64,000 bases of DNA from JBBQCW01 sp038319025. GTDB taxonomy: Bacteria; Actinomycetota; Thermoleophilia; Solirubrobacterales; Solirubrobacteraceae. The translations under genes were made by a program, and so were the position numbers. Below are positions 53,515-61,348 of the stretch, in pieces (the first letter of the stretch is position 1; each line of letters starts with the position of its first letter). Location of the stretch: NCBI GenBank assembly GCA_038319025.1, contig JBBQCW010000007.1:76570-140569 (forward strand). Direction: 5' to 3'. The notes beneath the pieces are model-generated. The model ran no database searches, had not been told where the DNA came from, and saw nothing but the letters and a program-made list of their open reading frames with translations.

Positions 53515-53902
53515 GCGTTACATCGACCTCGGCGATCACGCCGTCGTCGATCGTGAAGCTGCGCACCGACGTTTCGCCGCCCGCGACGCCGACGATCAGC
53601 CATTCCACACCCGGCCAGTGGGCGGCGAAGTTGACGTCGGTCTGAGAGGGATAGGGCGCCGACCGCGTGTGAGAGTGGTAGATGGCCCCCAGCTCTTCGC
53701 CGGCGTCCTCGATGGCGCTCAGGGCGTGGTGCAAGGCCAATCCGTCGACCTCAAAGCGCAACGGGCTGTGCGCGAGGTTCTCTTGGGGGTGGACGGAGGT
53801 GGCGATACCTTCGCGCACGCTTACGAGACCGCAGCACTCGTCGGGGGCGTCCCGGCGGGCGTGGTCGACGATCTGCGCGAGCAGGTCCGGGGCGATCACC
53901 AT
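53504..53902 (-). CDS. JAMM/MPN metalloprotease, Mec-like
   Basis: The 132-residue zinc peptidase has the complete JAMM motif, HSHTRSAPYPSQTD (HxHx7Sx2D), and an upstream Glu in DECCGLV. In Mycobacterium the homologous Mec releases cysteine from the CysO-cysteine adduct made by CysM. Here cysM, cysO and a sulfur-carrier E1 lie just upstream on the same strand, so the same role is likely. The CysO tail (GGS, 56483) also needs processing, which this protease could do. It lies 11 bp after tatA. Confidence 0.88.
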   Translation of the reverse strand: MVIAPDLLAQIVDHARRDAPDECCGLVSVREGIATSVHPQENLAHSPLRFEVDGLALHHALSAIEDAGEELGAIYHSHTRSAPYPSQTDVNFAAHWPGVEWLIVGVAGGETSVRSFTIDDGVIAEVDVTHDA

Positions 53903-53913
53903 GCCGAGCGACG

Positions 53914-54225
53914 CTACTGGATCAGGGGGTGCTTCTCGGCGACCGGCGGCGAGGGCTGCACCGGGTTACCGAACGCGTCGGTGCCGCTGGACTGCTTGGC
54001 GACGGGCGCCGGGGCGGCGGCCGGAGCAGGTTCGTCGACGTGCTCGGCATGCACCTCACGCGGACGCTCATCGTCATCGTCGCCCGTGATGCCGGCGACA
54101 GAGTCCTTGAACTCCCGCATTCCCTTGCCCAGTGACTTGCCGACCTCAGGCAGTTTCTTAGGACCGAGCACGATGAGCGCGATGATCAAAACGATCGCGA
54201 GTTCCATGGGGCCGACGTTGGGCAT
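53914..54225 (-). CDS. tatA: Twin-arginine translocase subunit TatA
   Basis: TatA forms the protein-conducting part of the Tat export system for folded proteins. The 103-residue protein has the short N-terminal helix (MELAIVLIIALIVLG), the PKKLPEVGKSLGKGMREFK amphipathic helix, and an acidic, Pro/Ala-rich tail. tatB and tatC are not in the window. Its place between cysM and the JAMM gene, 41 and 11 bp from each, is likely just shared transcription. Confidence 0.92.
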   Translation of the reverse strand: MPNVGPMELAIVLIIALIVLGPKKLPEVGKSLGKGMREFKDSVAGITGDDDDERPREVHAEHVDEPAPAAAPAPVAKQSSGTDAFGNPVQPSPPVAEKHPLIQ

Positions 54226-54266
54226 GGCTCATATGGTCGCAGACCGCGCGGCCGGGCGCTACAGGT

Positions 54267-55241
54267 CTACCACCAGACGGTGGAATCGAGGTTCGCGACC
54301 TCGTCCACAGGCAGCGTGTAAACGCCACTCGACAGGTACTTCCAGCCGTCGTCGCAGACGATGAACACGATGTTGCCCTCGTCCATCTCGTTGGCTATCC
54401 GGACGGCGATCGAAGCGATCGCTCCCGACGACACCCCCGCGAAAATGCCCTCCTCGTCAAGCAGTCGGCGCGTCCAGATGACGGCGTCACGGTTGCTCAC
54501 GAAGATTTTTCGGTCCAACAACGAAATATCGATGATCGGCGGGATGAACCCGTCTTCAAGCGACCTCAGGCCCTGCACGGGCTCCCCCTGCAATGGCTCG
54601 GCCGCGATGATCTTGACCCTGTCGCCCAGCTCCTCTTTGAAGCGGCGGGCGTTGCCCATCAGCGTGCCGCCGGTGCCCAGACCGGCCACGAACGCGTCGA
54701 CCTGGCCGTCGAGCTCGTCGAGAATCTCGACCGCGGTCCCGTTGTAATGGGCGAGCGGGTTGGCGGGATTGCCGTACTGGTAGGGCATGTAGTACGACGG
54801 GTCCGCGGCGGCCATCTCCAAGGCCATGGCGACGGCGCCGTTGGAGCCTTGGTCGCCCGGCGAGTAGACGATCTCCGCGCCGTACATCTTGAGCAGCTGG
54901 GTGCGCTCGGGCGTCACGTTGTCGGGCATGACGACCTTCAGCTTGTAGCCCTTGCGCTGGGTGATCATGCCCAAGGCGATGCCGGTATTACCTGACGTCG
55001 GCTCGAGGATCGTCTGCCCAGGGGCGATCAAGCCCTTCTCTTCAGCGTCCTCGATCAGTGCACGAGCCACGCGGTCCTTGACCGACCCGGTCGGGTTACG
55101 GGACTCAAGCTTGGCCCAGATACGAACGCCGGGCTTGGGTGAGAGGCGCTTGAGCTCGACCAAAGGCGTGTTGCCGATCGACTGCACGATGTCGCCGTAG
55201 CGACCGCCGCACGGCTTGTTCTGAAGCGGAGGGAGACCCAT
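54267..55241 (-). CDS. cysM: CysO-dependent cysteine synthase CysM
   Basis: The 324-residue PLP enzyme has IGNTPLVEL, the PLP-lysine in ESRNPTGSVKDR, the SGNTG loop and GLGTGGTLMG. Length, the C-terminal ...STVWW ending and neighbours match mycobacterial CysM, which uses O-phosphoserine and the thiocarboxylate of CysO instead of O-acetylserine and sulfide. The ATG at 55241 lies only 10 nt after a TATCCT -10 box, so the transcript may be almost leaderless; no ribosome site is seen. The sulfide-dependent CysK reaction is the alternative. Confidence 0.9.
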   Translation of the reverse strand: MGLPPLQNKPCGGRYGDIVQSIGNTPLVELKRLSPKPGVRIWAKLESRNPTGSVKDRVARALIEDAEEKGLIAPGQTILEPTSGNTGIALGMITQRKGYKLKVVMPDNVTPERTQLLKMYGAEIVYSPGDQGSNGAVAMALEMAAADPSYYMPYQYGNPANPLAHYNGTAVEILDELDGQVDAFVAGLGTGGTLMGNARRFKEELGDRVKIIAAEPLQGEPVQGLRSLEDGFIPPIIDISLLDRKIFVSNRDAVIWTRRLLDEEGIFAGVSSGAIASIAVRIANEMDEGNIVFIVCDDGWKYLSSGVYTLPVDEVANLDSTVWW

Positions 55242-55242
55242 G

Positions 55243-55258
55243 ACTTCAGAAAGGATAG
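55243..55258 (-). promoter_or_regulatory. Promoter element shared by cysM and moeZ, copy 1
   Basis: Minus strand CTATCCTTTCTGAAGT. The -10-like TATCCT is at 55257-55252. The same 16 nt with one change (CTATACTTTCTGAAGT) lies before the rhodanese-E1 gene at 57988-58003. Confidence 0.55.
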
Positions 55259-55304
55259 TGGACAGCGGGTCCTGCCGTGAAGGCCTCCCCGTCCGGGTCT
55301 CCCT

Positions 55305-56456
55305 TCACGCCCAACTGGCCCGCAGCCGCCCCAGCCCCTCCGCTATCTGCACCGGGGCATGTGTGGTGAACGAGAGCCGCAGGGTGGCCGGCTCCGGATC
55401 CTGTGCGAAGAACGGGAATCCGGGTACAAAAGCCACCTCGTGCACCAGCGCGTTCTGTAGCAACTCCGCTGCGTCCATTCCGTCCGGCAACCGTGCCCAG
55501 ACGAACATGCCGCCGGCGGGGTGGTTCCACGTGGTGCCAGGTGGCAACGCGTCGCCAAGGCCGTCCAGCAGAGCATCGCGTCGCGGACGGTACGCGTCGC
55601 GCAAACCTTTGATGTTCGCGTCCAGATCGACCGCCGCGAGCCAATGAGCCGCCGCCGCCTGATCGACGGTGGAGGAATGCAGGTCGGCGGCCTGCTTGGC
55701 CACCACGAGGCTGCGACGCAGCGCCTCCGGCGCGCGCACCCAGCCGATACGCAGCCCAGGGGCCGCGACCTTGGACAGTGTGGAGAGAGCAAGGGTGCGG
55801 TCCGCCGCGGCCGGCAGGCCGGCGATCGGCGGCACCGGGTCCCCGTCGTAGCGCAGTTCGCCGTAGGGGTCGTCCTCGACGATCCACAGGCCGTGCCGGG
55901 CTGCGATGTCGGCCACCTCCGCCCGACGGGTCAGCGGCAATGTGCGCCCGGTCGGGTTCTGAAAGTTAGGGACCGTGTAGAGGAGCACCGCGTCGTGTTC
56001 GACGGCCGCCGCCTCCAACGCTTCGGGGACGATGCCATCCTCATCACAGGCCACGGGCACGACCTTGGCGCCGGCCAGCCCGAAGCACTGCAGCGCCGCG
56101 AGGTAGGACGGGTTCTCCACCAGCACCACGTCGCCGGGTTCCACGAGCACCGTCGCGATCAGCGTGAGCGCTTGCTGGGAGCCACTGGTGATTAGCACCT
56201 CGTCGGCACCCGTCGGCAGCCCGCGCGTGCTCAGACGCGCGCCGATCAGTGCCCGCAGCGACGGATCGCCCTCGGTCGTGGAGTACTGCAGCGACCGTCC
56301 GGCCTGCTCGTCATCCAGAGCACGGGCGAACGCAGCGCGCAGACCTATTACATCGAACAGCTCCGGCGCGGGAAGACCGCCGGCAAACGAGATGAACCCC
56401 GGGCGCTCGGTCAGCGCCAGAATGTCGCGGACCGGTGAGCCGGCCACGCCGCGCAA
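55305..56456 (-). CDS. PLP-dependent aminotransferase (class I/II, AraT/LysN-like)
   Basis: The 383-residue fold-type I aminotransferase has the N-terminal FISFAGGLPAPELFD segment, SGSQQAL, the PNFQNPTG loop and EDDPYGELRY. The PLP-lysine lies in STLSKVAAPGLRIGW. It matches the 2-aminoadipate/aromatic group and MocR-type aminotransferase domains without the HTH. The start is TTG 56456, or GTG 56447; both lie 26-36 bp after cysO. In this operon it might supply phosphoserine or another amino acid, but that is a guess. Confidence 0.85.
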   Translation of the reverse strand: MRGVAGSPVRDILALTERPGFISFAGGLPAPELFDVIGLRAAFARALDDEQAGRSLQYSTTEGDPSLRALIGARLSTRGLPTGADEVLITSGSQQALTLIATVLVEPGDVVLVENPSYLAALQCFGLAGAKVVPVACDEDGIVPEALEAAAVEHDAVLLYTVPNFQNPTGRTLPLTRRAEVADIAARHGLWIVEDDPYGELRYDGDPVPPIAGLPAAADRTLALSTLSKVAAPGLRIGWVRAPEALRRSLVVAKQAADLHSSTVDQAAAAHWLAAVDLDANIKGLRDAYRPRRDALLDGLGDALPPGTTWNHPAGGMFVWARLPDGMDAAELLQNALVHEVAFVPGFPFFAQDPEPATLRLSFTTHAPVQIAEGLGRLRASWA

Positions 56457-56482
56457 TCGCGCCGCGGGCGGCCGCGGGGCGC

Positions 56483-56758
56483 TCAGGAGCCGCCTGCCAT
56501 CGCGGGAAGGATGACCACGCTGTCGTTTGCCCCGACCGGTGTCGCCAGCCCGTCGAGCACGCGGACGTCCTCGTCGTTGAGATACACGTTCACGTAGCGA
56601 TTCAGCTCGCCGTCGGCGCCGAAGAGCTGGTCTCGGGTGGCCGGATGGGCGTCGGCGAGGGCCGACAGCACCGCGCCGACCGACTCGCCGTCAGCGGACA
56701 CTTCACGCTCGCCGCCGACCGAGGGGCGGAGCACCGGGGGAATACGAATCAGAGCCAT
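56483..56758 (-). CDS. cysO: Ubiquitin-like sulfur carrier, CysO/MoaD family, with GGS end
   Basis: The 91-residue beta-grasp protein begins MALIRIPPVLRPSVGG, has YVNVYLNDEDVR and ends LPAMAGGS. The family normally ends in Gly-Gly, whose carboxylate is adenylated and thiolated. Here one Ser follows the pair, so the tail must be clipped or the family's usual chemistry cannot begin. The E1 gene is 9 bp upstream and the JAMM protease is in the same cluster. A MoaD role in molybdopterin synthesis is the alternative. Confidence 0.88.
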   Translation of the reverse strand: MALIRIPPVLRPSVGGEREVSADGESVGAVLSALADAHPATRDQLFGADGELNRYVNVYLNDEDVRVLDGLATPVGANDSVVILPAMAGGS

Positions 56759-56767
56759 GGCGCCAAC

Positions 56768-57949
56768 CTACCCGGCGGCGGCGCAGAACGCCTCGTAGTC
56801 GGGGAAGACACCCATCTCCTCGTCGCTGATCGCGTCGGGCTCGCGGGAGCAGACGGGGCAGTCGGGATCACGACGCACCTTCAACGACGTCGTCGTGGCG
56901 TCGAGCGCGTCGTACATCAGCAGGCGGCCGATGAGCGGGTCGCCGGCGCCGGTGATGAGCTTGATGACCTCGGTGGCCTGCAGCAGACCCATCGTCCCCG
57001 GGAGCACACCGAGCACGCCGTTTGCGCCGCATGACGGCGCAAGCTCGGCCGGCGGCGGGACCGGAAAGAGGCAGCGGTAGCACGGACCCTCGTAGGGGGA
57101 GAACACGCTGAGCTGGCCCTCGAACCCGAGGATCGCGGCGCTGATGACCGGGATCTTCAGTCGCACGGAGGCGTCATTGAGCAGATAGCGCGTCGGGAAG
57201 TTGTCCACGCCGTCGACGACGAGGTCGTAGCCCTCGAGGATCTCCATGATGTTGGTCGCATCGAGGCGGACGGGGTACTTGTTGACCTGCACGTCCGGGT
57301 TGAGCGCGTGGATGGCCTCTTCGGCCGAGTCGACCTTCGGAAGGCCGATTCGGGCCGTTGTGTGGATGACTTGGCGCTGAAGGTTGGAAAGGTCGACCAC
57401 GTCGTCGTCGACGATGCCGATCGTCCCCACGCCGGCAGCTGCGAGGTACAGCGCGGTGGGCGAGCCCAGGCCGCCGGCGCCAAGCAGCAACACCTTGGCG
57501 TCCAGGAGCTTCTCCTGGCCCTCTGAGCCGATCTCCGCCAGCAGGAAGTGGCGGGAGTAGCGCTCGCGCTGCTCGCGGGTGAGCTGCCTCGGGATCTCAA
57601 CCTCGTACCCGCGGTCCTTCCACAGCGTGTAGCCACCCGTCATGTTCACGACGTCTTCGAAGCCGAGCTCGTTGATGAGCGTGTACGCGCCCAGCGCAGA
57701 CCGCTGCCCTGAAGCGCAATAGAGGATCACCTTCTGCGTGCGGTCGCGGACGACACCCTCGACGCGGGACTCCAGGTAGCTGCGGGGAACGTGGCGCGCG
57801 CCCGGCAGGTGGCCGGCCGCGAACTCCTCGCTCTCACGCACGTCGATGATCACCGCTCCCTCGTGAAGCAGCTCATTGACCTGCGACGGGTCGATCTCCT
57901 CGACCTGCTCGCGGATCTTCTTGATGTATTCGGCGCCGGAAGGACTCAT
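56768..57949 (-). CDS. moeZ: Rhodanese-E1 fusion (MoeZ-like, domains in reverse order)
   Basis: This 393-residue enzyme activates a ubiquitin-like sulfur carrier. An N-terminal rhodanese domain (~15-118) has the active-site loop CASGQRS with Cys78. A ThiF/MoeB adenylyltransferase domain follows, with GAGGLGS at 157-163, DVVDLSNLQRQ, and zinc knuckles CYRC and CPVC. In mycobacterial MoeZ and eukaryotic MOCS3 the order is E1 first, rhodanese last; here it is reversed. It heads the moeZ-cysO operon and probably makes the CysO thiocarboxylate used by CysM. Confidence 0.88.
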   Translation of the reverse strand: MSPSGAEYIKKIREQVEEIDPSQVNELLHEGAVIIDVRESEEFAAGHLPGARHVPRSYLESRVEGVVRDRTQKVILYCASGQRSALGAYTLINELGFEDVVNMTGGYTLWKDRGYEVEIPRQLTREQRERYSRHFLLAEIGSEGQEKLLDAKVLLLGAGGLGSPTALYLAAAGVGTIGIVDDDVVDLSNLQRQVIHTTARIGLPKVDSAEEAIHALNPDVQVNKYPVRLDATNIMEILEGYDLVVDGVDNFPTRYLLNDASVRLKIPVISAAILGFEGQLSVFSPYEGPCYRCLFPVPPPAELAPSCGANGVLGVLPGTMGLLQATEVIKLITGAGDPLIGRLLMYDALDATTTSLKVRRDPDCPVCSREPDAISDEEMGVFPDYEAFCAAAG

Positions 57950-57987
57950 CGGCTCATCACCTGGGGCTTGTTCGATGCAATGGGGTT

Positions 57988-58003
57988 ACTTCAGAAAGTA
58001 TAG
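57988..58003 (-). promoter_or_regulatory. Promoter element shared by cysM and moeZ, copy 2
   Basis: Minus strand CTATACTTTCTGAAGT with -10-like TATACT at 58002-57997. About 47 nt separate the -10 from the moeZ ATG. It differs at one base from the copy before cysM. Confidence 0.55.
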
Positions 58004-58022
58004 CGCCTCGGCGCGGCCTACG

Positions 58023-58658
58023 ATGGATGAGATGCAGCCGCGCCTTCGCCTCACGTTGATGGTCCTCGGAACGCTCGCCCTGGCGGCGATCGCGACGGTG
58101 GTGCTGGTGAGCGCCAACAGCCGCAGCGACGGCCCACAGGTGGGCCAGGACGGCTGGGCCGGTTCATTGCGGCCCGCGATCCCACCGCAGGACTTCACGT
58201 TACGCGACCAGGACGGGCGGCCCGCCTCGCTGCACCAGTACCGCGGGCAGGACGTGATCCTCACCTTCCTGTACTCGACCTGCCAGGACACCTGCCCCGT
58301 GACCGCCTCGACGATTCGTGGCGCGCTCGACGACCTCGGGCACGACGTGCCTACTTTGGCGGTCAGCGTCGACCCCAAAGGCGACACGCCGCTGAGCGCC
58401 AAGTCGTTCCTGCTGCGCCGCCATGTCAACGGCCGTATGCGCTTCCTACTCGGCACCGAAGCGCAGCTTGCCCCTGTGTGGAAGGCCTATGGCATCGCCC
58501 CTCAGCGCCCTGGCAAACCGGCTTCGGACCCGGCTTTCGCCCATTCGGCCTACATCCTCCTGATCGACCGCCACGGTCGGCAGCGCATCGGGTTCCCTTC
58601 CCAGCAGGCCACCTCGGAGGACATCGCGCACGACCTGCGACGCCTCGAAGCCGAGTAG
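58023..58658 (+). CDS. SCO1/SenC-family copper/thiol protein
   Basis: The 211-residue membrane-anchored thioredoxin-fold protein starts at ATG 58023 (or 58032). It has one N-terminal hydrophobic helix. The copper ligands are the CxxxC pair in STCQDTCP and the His in FAHSAYILL. SCO proteins deliver copper to, or keep reduced, the CuA site of cytochrome c oxidase. It is divergent from moeZ (73 bp) and convergent with a small membrane gene. Its placement near a polytopic membrane protein is consistent with respiratory-chain or copper function, but no oxidase subunit gene is in the window. Confidence 0.9.
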   Translation: MDEMQPRLRLTLMVLGTLALAAIATVVLVSANSRSDGPQVGQDGWAGSLRPAIPPQDFTLRDQDGRPASLHQYRGQDVILTFLYSTCQDTCPVTASTIRGALDDLGHDVPTLAVSVDPKGDTPLSAKSFLLRRHVNGRMRFLLGTEAQLAPVWKAYGIAPQRPGKPASDPAFAHSAYILLIDRHGRQRIGFPSQQATSEDIAHDLRRLEAE

Positions 58659-58659
58659 C

Positions 58660-58827
58660 TCAGGCGTCGTCCTGTGGCCGCGACTCGTCGTCGTAGTCCT
58701 CCTCCTCGGCGCCGTTCTCGCGCCGATTCGCGAGCCACAACAACCCTCCGATGATGAGTACCGGGGACAGGTAGAGAAAGGCGTTGATCCAATGGCCGGC
58801 GTGAGCCAGCGGAGCGATGAGCGCCAT
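58660..58827 (-). CDS. Small single-helix membrane protein with acidic tail
   Basis: The 55-residue protein (ATG 58827) has one transmembrane helix (INAFLYLSPVLIIGGLLWLA), a basic NRR stop-transfer, and an acidic tail EEEDYDDESRPQDD. Its start overlaps the stop of the preceding polytopic gene by one base (TGATG), so the pair is coupled. I recognise no family. Confidence 0.65.
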   Translation of the reverse strand: MALIAPLAHAGHWINAFLYLSPVLIIGGLLWLANRRENGAEEEDYDDESRPQDDA

Positions 58828-60266
58828 CACTGGCCCAGCGACGACAGGAGCCACAGACCCAGGCTCGTGAAGCCGACCATGACGGCCAGCATCCAGTACT
58901 GCGACCGCGTGGCGTTGCGCGGCGAACGGTAGATCGCCAGGGCACGGTCGTGGGCGAGGATGAGCGCGGCCACATGACCGACGACGAGCGCGGCGACCTG
59001 GATGTACCAGACCCCGGTCGGCGAGATCGCGTTGTAATTGACGACGGTGTCCGCCAGCCCCAGGTAATCCGACCCGTCACCGAGCGGGTCCGAGGCCAGG
59101 TACGCCATGGCCTGCCCCTGGAAGATCAGCAGCGAGAAGTAATGGGCGATCACGTAGGCCGCCGCAATCGGGATCAGCGTATGCACGAACCGGCGGCGTA
59201 GCTCAGCGGTGTCGTGGCCCTCCCCCACACCGGACATTCCACGGATCCCGAGCCGGAAGATGGCGACGACGAGCAGCACAGCGCCGATCAACCCCACGGT
59301 GAACGCGGCCTGCAACGCGACGTCGGGGCTCAGCCCCACCTCTTTGAATCGATCCTGCAACCACGGTGCCGCCGACGTCCAGACGGCACCCTGACTGAAC
59401 CCGTCGAAGGTCGTGCTGCCGATCATCACGCACAGCAGCGCCACGGTTCCCGCGCCGGCGTCGAGCCCCGGCGCCCCACTCAACGGGGCCCGCCCGTAGA
59501 GGATGCCATCGCGCCTGGTGAGGGGCGCGAGCCGGGCGAACATCGCAAAGTACACAGCGAACGGGTCAGCATTTCGCGTCCACGCCTCGATGCCCCACAC
59601 ACTCATGCCGACGAACTGGATGGCGACGTAGATCAACGCGAGCACAGCCAGCAGTCGCGGATCATCGCGCTCGGTGGCCACGAGCTCGAGCCACGCGAAG
59701 CACAAGATGCCGGCGGCGGCAGGCCAGCGGCCCAAGCGCTCGGGGTACGCCAGCGGCGACGGCAGTCGACCCCCACTCAGCCGCGTAGCCCCCCATCCCA
59801 CCCCGCGAGCGAATGCCCGCCACGGATTCACGAGGTTGAAGACGTCGCCGAAGATGAGAGATACGAACACCAGCCCGACCCACAAGACGACGTACACGAA
59901 CGTCGGCAGGATGTTGGACAGGGAACTGCTCTGCCCGACGAGCCCGGCGTAGATGAGGAGCGCGAACAGCCCGACTCCGACGGTGCCGACCAATATGTCG
60001 ACCGCGCCGGGCAGGCGCACGAGGCGACGCAGAAGCTCGCTCTGCAATCGCGGCTTGGGCCACAACGCCGCCAGCGCCACGAAGGAGATGATCAGAACCG
60101 CGGCGGCGGCCCAGGCGAACAGCCAGGCGGGGATCGGCAGGTCGGTCTTACCGCTGATGCCGTGAGCCCAGGCCGCGGCCGGGCTAAGCAGCAGGCAGGC
60201 GGCGGCCGCGACACCGGCGAGCACGGAACGGTGTCTCAGCCAGCGGCGGTCGGGCATCGGGGGCAT
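58827..60266 (-). CDS. Polytopic membrane protein (sometimes labelled 'fenitrothion hydrolase'-like)
   Basis: The 479-residue protein has about eleven hydrophobic segments after a signal-like start ending AAAWAHGISG. Conserved-looking pieces are GISGKTDLPIPAWLFAWAAA, VNPWRAF, and His residues in HYFSLLIFQGQAMAYL and VGHVAALILAHDRAL that could bind metal or haem. From memory, such proteins are sometimes annotated by similarity to a fenitrothion hydrolase; I see no hydrolase motif that supports that label. The downstream 55-residue gene is coupled. A role near the SCO protein is possible. Confidence 0.7.
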   Translation of the reverse strand: MPPMPDRRWLRHRSVLAGVAAAACLLLSPAAAWAHGISGKTDLPIPAWLFAWAAAAVLIISFVALAALWPKPRLQSELLRRLVRLPGAVDILVGTVGVGLFALLIYAGLVGQSSSLSNILPTFVYVVLWVGLVFVSLIFGDVFNLVNPWRAFARGVGWGATRLSGGRLPSPLAYPERLGRWPAAAGILCFAWLELVATERDDPRLLAVLALIYVAIQFVGMSVWGIEAWTRNADPFAVYFAMFARLAPLTRRDGILYGRAPLSGAPGLDAGAGTVALLCVMIGSTTFDGFSQGAVWTSAAPWLQDRFKEVGLSPDVALQAAFTVGLIGAVLLVVAIFRLGIRGMSGVGEGHDTAELRRRFVHTLIPIAAAYVIAHYFSLLIFQGQAMAYLASDPLGDGSDYLGLADTVVNYNAISPTGVWYIQVAALVVGHVAALILAHDRALAIYRSPRNATRSQYWMLAVMVGFTSLGLWLLSSLGQ

Positions 60267-60305
60267 CGTACGACGGCCACATACCGACGGGCGCCGACAA
60301 CGACA

Positions 60306-60356
60306 ACGGGGCGGACCCGAAGGCCCGCCCCGTGTGGTCCCGGAACGAGGTTCCGG
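60306..60356 (-). terminator. Two tandem hairpins after the first secreted paralog
   Basis: ACGGGGCGG (60306-60314) pairs with CCGCCCCGT (60325-60333). A second stem, CCGGAAC/GTTCCGG, spans 60340-60356. The first stem has the same core and loop as the hairpin at 61279-61308 after the paralog. Confidence 0.65.
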
Positions 60357-60373
60357 AGCGATGCTTCAGGCGA

Positions 60374-61171
60374 CTACTTGGTGCAGGGCACCGAGGTCTT
60401 CGCCGTCTTGGTGCTGTTGTCGCTCTCCTGCGTGAAGGCGACGGAGATGTTCTGCTTGCTCTTGCATGACGTGGAAGCGAAGTAGCCGACCTTCTTGCCC
60501 TTCACCTTGCCGGTGACCTTCTTGATCGTGGACTGCACGTTGACCACGGCGTTGTCGAGCACTCCGACGCCGCCCGGGTGCAGCAGGTTCGACGGGACGC
60601 CGAACTCAAGGGCCGTACCGGACGACTTCTTGACGAGCTTGGCGTCGATCGCCTGGTGCACGGAGATGACGCACTTCTTGGCCGGATCCGTTGTCGTGTC
60701 GCGGCTCTGCAACCACAGGAGCAGGTGCCCCTTCGTGGTGCTGTTGACCGTGGTGAGGTCGAGGTAGCACGTGATGTCCTGCTTGGTGATGTCCTCAGAC
60801 GAGCCGACCTTGTTGAAGATCGAACCGCCGCCGACGAGCGACGCCTTGGGGCAGACGCCCAAGCCGGCCGTGTTGGTGGAAGCGTTCAGCTTGGAGACGC
60901 TACAACCGGCGATAGCGGTGGGGTTGACCGTGAGTCCACCGAACAGGATCGAGTACTTCGTCACGGGAGAAGGACGGTTGCCCGACGCCTCGCCGACCGT
61001 GTAGTTGAAGTTCACGGAGACGGGCTTGGGCTTGCTCTTCGTCGCGCCCTTGCCGCCCTTGATGGCGCCGGTCACGGTGTAGGTGTTGACCTGCGTCGCG
61101 GCGAGTGCCACGGGCACGATCACGGCGGACGCCACAAGGGCTGTCAGGCCGGCCAGGAGGGTCTTGCGCAT
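60374..61171 (-). CDS. Secreted protein of unknown function, tandem paralog A
   Basis: The 265-residue protein has a signal peptide ending in ALA. The mature part begins TQVNTYTVTGAIKGGKGATK and contains SPVTKYSILFGGL, NLLHPGGVGVLDNAVVNV and cysteines in ITCYLDL, GLGVCPK and the C-terminal PCTK. No family or active site is recognised. It is about three-quarters identical to the next gene (61349-62149), from a tandem duplication. The beta-rich, Thr/Val-rich composition fits an extracellular or wall protein. Confidence 0.75.
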   Translation of the reverse strand: MRKTLLAGLTALVASAVIVPVALAATQVNTYTVTGAIKGGKGATKSKPKPVSVNFNYTVGEASGNRPSPVTKYSILFGGLTVNPTAIAGCSVSKLNASTNTAGLGVCPKASLVGGGSIFNKVGSSEDITKQDITCYLDLTTVNSTTKGHLLLWLQSRDTTTDPAKKCVISVHQAIDAKLVKKSSGTALEFGVPSNLLHPGGVGVLDNAVVNVQSTIKKVTGKVKGKKVGYFASTSCKSKQNISVAFTQESDNSTKTAKTSVPCTK

Positions 61172-61278
61172 ATCAGTCTCGCTTCCATACGGGAGGGGGT
61201 GGATACATCGTCCTTACCCTCAACGACACCGTTGAACCGCAAGAGTTGCGCATCGCGCCGCCATTCATACCGGACGCA

Positions 61279-61308
61279 CACGGGGCGGACCCGAAGGCCC
61301 GCCCCGTG
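61279..61308 (-). terminator. Hairpin after the second secreted paralog
   Basis: CACGGGGCGG (61279-61288) pairs with CCGCCCCGTG (61299-61308). The stem core and loop are copied in the hairpin at 60306, so the terminator was duplicated along with the gene. Confidence 0.7.
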
Positions 61309-61348
61309 CGCTACCGAACTGCTGCGCGGCGCATATGCCGCGAGATGA

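Noticed and set aside
58827..60266. Naming the polytopic protein a fenitrothion hydrolase
   Set aside because: The label would rest on remembered annotations only; the sequence shows a membrane protein without a recognisable hydrolase site.
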